Origin: Tolypeutes matacus | Taxonomy: Eukaryota; Chordata; Mammalia; Cingulata; Chlamyphoridae | DNA length: 64,000 bases | Direction of reading: 5' to 3' | NCBI GenBank assembly: GCA_026826555.1 | Contig: JAKSZT010037276.1 | Span: 1,736,844 to 1,800,843 of the forward strand | Shown here: positions 62,595 through 64,000 of the stretch, piece after piece | How the letters are laid out: each line of letters begins with the position of its first letter | Position numbering within the stretch: the first letter of the stretch is position 1 | Position numbers and translations under genes: made by a program | The notes under the pieces: generated by a model | What the model was told of the DNA's origin: nothing | Database searches by the model: none | The model's input: only the letters and a program-made list of their open reading frames with translations

Positions 62595-64000
62595 ATGCAC
62601 TCGGTCACAGTACTCATAGCATTTTCCTTCAGCATCCCACCACACTGTGGTGGAATGTTCCTTACCAAACATGATAAAATATCTTGACATTGTTCTCCCC
62701 AGCCACCCACAATACTATATGTTCAAAACCCATTTTCCATGCCCTGCCTTCACCATTTTTGGAGAGTTGTGTGTACGTGTTGAGTCTGTTTTAAACACTC
62801 TTGTGTTTTAATTTTTTTACAAGTAGTGGTTATTGATTAGTGGATATTTTTTCATTTTACTTCAAAATTTGAGAATTAGAGATTAGCTTCTTTTCTCCAG
62901 GATTGCATTCTTCTGAACTTTTCCAATTTTAGCATATTTTAGCAATTTTACCATATCCATCACTAAAAATTAGATTGAGAGAAATGATTACCAAAGAAAA
63001 ACATGGAGGTTTAGTATTACCTTTTTCTCTAAAGAGGTATTCGTTTTATTCTCTTCATTGTTGGAGGCTATAATCAAGGTTGCATAGAATCAAGGGAGGT
63101 ACCCTGGGCTTGATGGCTTAGTTCCATGACTTTCATCAATCATTCATCTCCCCCATGATAAGCCTGGATAGACGAGTCCTTCTTTGTCCACATGTGGACC
63201 CCAACAATTCCTTAACTACCCTGAATTTGGGCATGGCTTTCACAAAATGTAGTAGATATTGTGAGATTTGGAGGTGTTACTCTTCTGTGTTCCTGGGATT
63301 TTGATTGGGTATCTGTGTATTCTGCTTTCTCTTTAAGAATGAGGTTGATTTTATTTCCAATAATTCCTGAAAAATTACAATATAGAAGATGAGAAATGAT
63401 TTTTCTATGAACAACTGCATCACGTACTCTGCACTCAAGAACAACCTCTTTGGGTTCAAAGAGGTCCAGAAAATCAGGAATGGTTTTCTTGAAACAAAAC
63501 CTGGAGACTTCTAAATGTACAGTAAACAGAGGAGAAGTCATGTAAAATATTTCCTCTGTATTATCGATTGAAAATGATGATTATTCAAAAATGGAGGAAT
63601 CACTGATAAGCGTTCCTTTTCCTCTAATTATTATTCTCCAAATTAGAGTAGTGTAAATTATTTCATAAACCATTAGGTGGAACGTCTGTTCCAAATATTT
63701 CTACGTAAAATGTATTCTCCATGAATTCACATCATTGATGCCTGTTATTTTTAAAAAGCTTGTTGTTTAAAAGGGTTAAGTATTTCAGGACAATTAGCAT
63801 TCTCAGAGTAGGTAGAAAAATTCTTTCTCTCTTAGTAAGGATTGATTTGTAGATGATCATTGGTATTAGCCATTCTTTTCAAATCTGCATCTCACTGAGT
63901 ACTTTAAAATATTTTTTTAATTTTAAATACACAAAATTAGCAAATTAGAGACTGTACTCCTAATCTGAGTTAGATCATGTTCTCAGCGTCTCTTATACAT
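62595..64000 (+). repeat. Macrosatellite copy D6 with a ~1.35-kb deletion, cut by the window end
   Basis: Forward from phase 0 to about 342, then at 62936-62951 it jumps to about phase 1700 (ccatatccatcac). A short triplication-like filler (attttagca, attttagca, attttacca) sits at the junction. It then continues to about 63985, where the last 15 bases (gcgtctcttatacat) no longer follow the expected ctgccaaacttac. Frame 1 is open here for 109 codons at 63212-63541 on the - strand. Confidence 0.9.

Larger units (their letters stand above)
1..64000. repeat. Macrosatellite array of a ~2.8-kb unit
   Basis: Reading along the window, the same ordered series of phrases returns about every 2.8 kb. 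The marker atgcactcggtcacag, or a near match, occurs 23 times, 18 on the + strand and 5 on the - strand. Intervals without rearrangement are 2795-2817 bases. The unit is AT-rich, roughly one third GC by eye, has few CpGs, and shows no shorter internal period. Copies differ from one another at about a tenth of sites, mainly by substitution and small indels. There is no alphoid 171-bp period and I saw no CENP-B box. Apart from three SINEs, one solo LTR and a gap, nothing in the window lies outside this repeat. I do not recognise the unit as a named satellite. Its cytogenetic position (pericentromeric, subtelomeric or sex-linked) cannot be read from the sequence. Confidence 0.95.

Noticed and set aside
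288..63541. Dozens of 60-130-codon open frames as protein genes
   Set aside because: They recur at fixed phases of the repeat, are broken in most copies, differ mostly by replacement changes, and lack recognisable domains. I kept only the longest examples as possible fossil frames.
63985..64000. Sequencing adapter (transposase mosaic-end-like string ctcttatacat)
   Set aside because: It matches the adapter only partly, and the repeat unit itself contains gatgtctcttatattt, so an internal rearrangement is the simpler reading.
1..64000. Centromeric alpha-type satellite or CENP-B box array
   Set aside because: The period is about 2.8 kb with no 171-base substructure, and I saw no string close to the CENP-B box.
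1..64000. CRISPR array, operon or other prokaryotic feature
   Set aside because: The repeat spacing, SINEs and LTR are eukaryotic. The repeats are kilobases long and contiguous, without spacers.

Overview
The window is a single large block of tandemly repeated, AT-rich mammalian DNA with no intact protein-coding gene, tRNA gene or rRNA gene that I can support. Nearly every base outside four transposon insertions and one 10-N gap belongs to copies of one long repeat unit (about 2.8 kb) in tandem. I call this a macrosatellite. As a phase marker I use the 16-base string atgcactcggtcacag (phase 0). It recurs at 1673, 4523, 8866, 11668, 13537, 16348, 19155, 21950, 24750, 27558, 30363, 33173 and 35980 on the + strand. 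On the - strand its first base lies at 39311, 42317, 43444, 44573 and 47506. It is on the + strand again at 51618, 54295, 56339, 59359 and 62595. Undisturbed intervals are 2795-2817 bases. Neighbouring copies differ at roughly one site in ten by eye, so the array is not freshly homogenised.

Organism: three copies of a tRNA-derived SINE, with a head reading GGGAAGCGGCTGTGGCTCA and a GATAAATGAATAAATAAAT-type tail, resemble the xenarthran DAS-type SINE family as I remember it. This points to an armadillo, sloth or anteater nuclear genome. A solo LTR with a 5-bp target duplication fits a mammalian genome.

Layout: block A (1-1171) is inverted, block B (1172-36608) is forward, block C (36609-48968) is inverted and block D (48969-64000) is forward. 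The three orientation switches join different phases of the unit, so they are not simple flips of whole units. Inside the blocks there are deletions at 12137, 48770, 51670, 55242 and 62937, a 1.35-1.5 kb partial duplication (4831-7726), a derived 1.13-kb unit present twice (42921-45180) and a 116-bp tandem duplication (45834-46065). Two long tracts identical between adjacent units (130 bp and 190 bp) suggest gene conversion or unequal exchange. Insertions are SINEs at 5482-5654, 39720-39905 and 57694-57884, and a solo LTR at 60588-61051.

Coding potential: short open frames recur at fixed phases, nearly all on the strand opposite to the unit's forward direction. The most striking is one continuous frame of 272 codons in the copy at 34646-35461 that has only two internal stops, both TGA. 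This looks like the fossil of a coding region that was captured and amplified. A hand comparison of two copies shows no sign of purifying selection, so I treat it as decayed. I do not recognise the protein.
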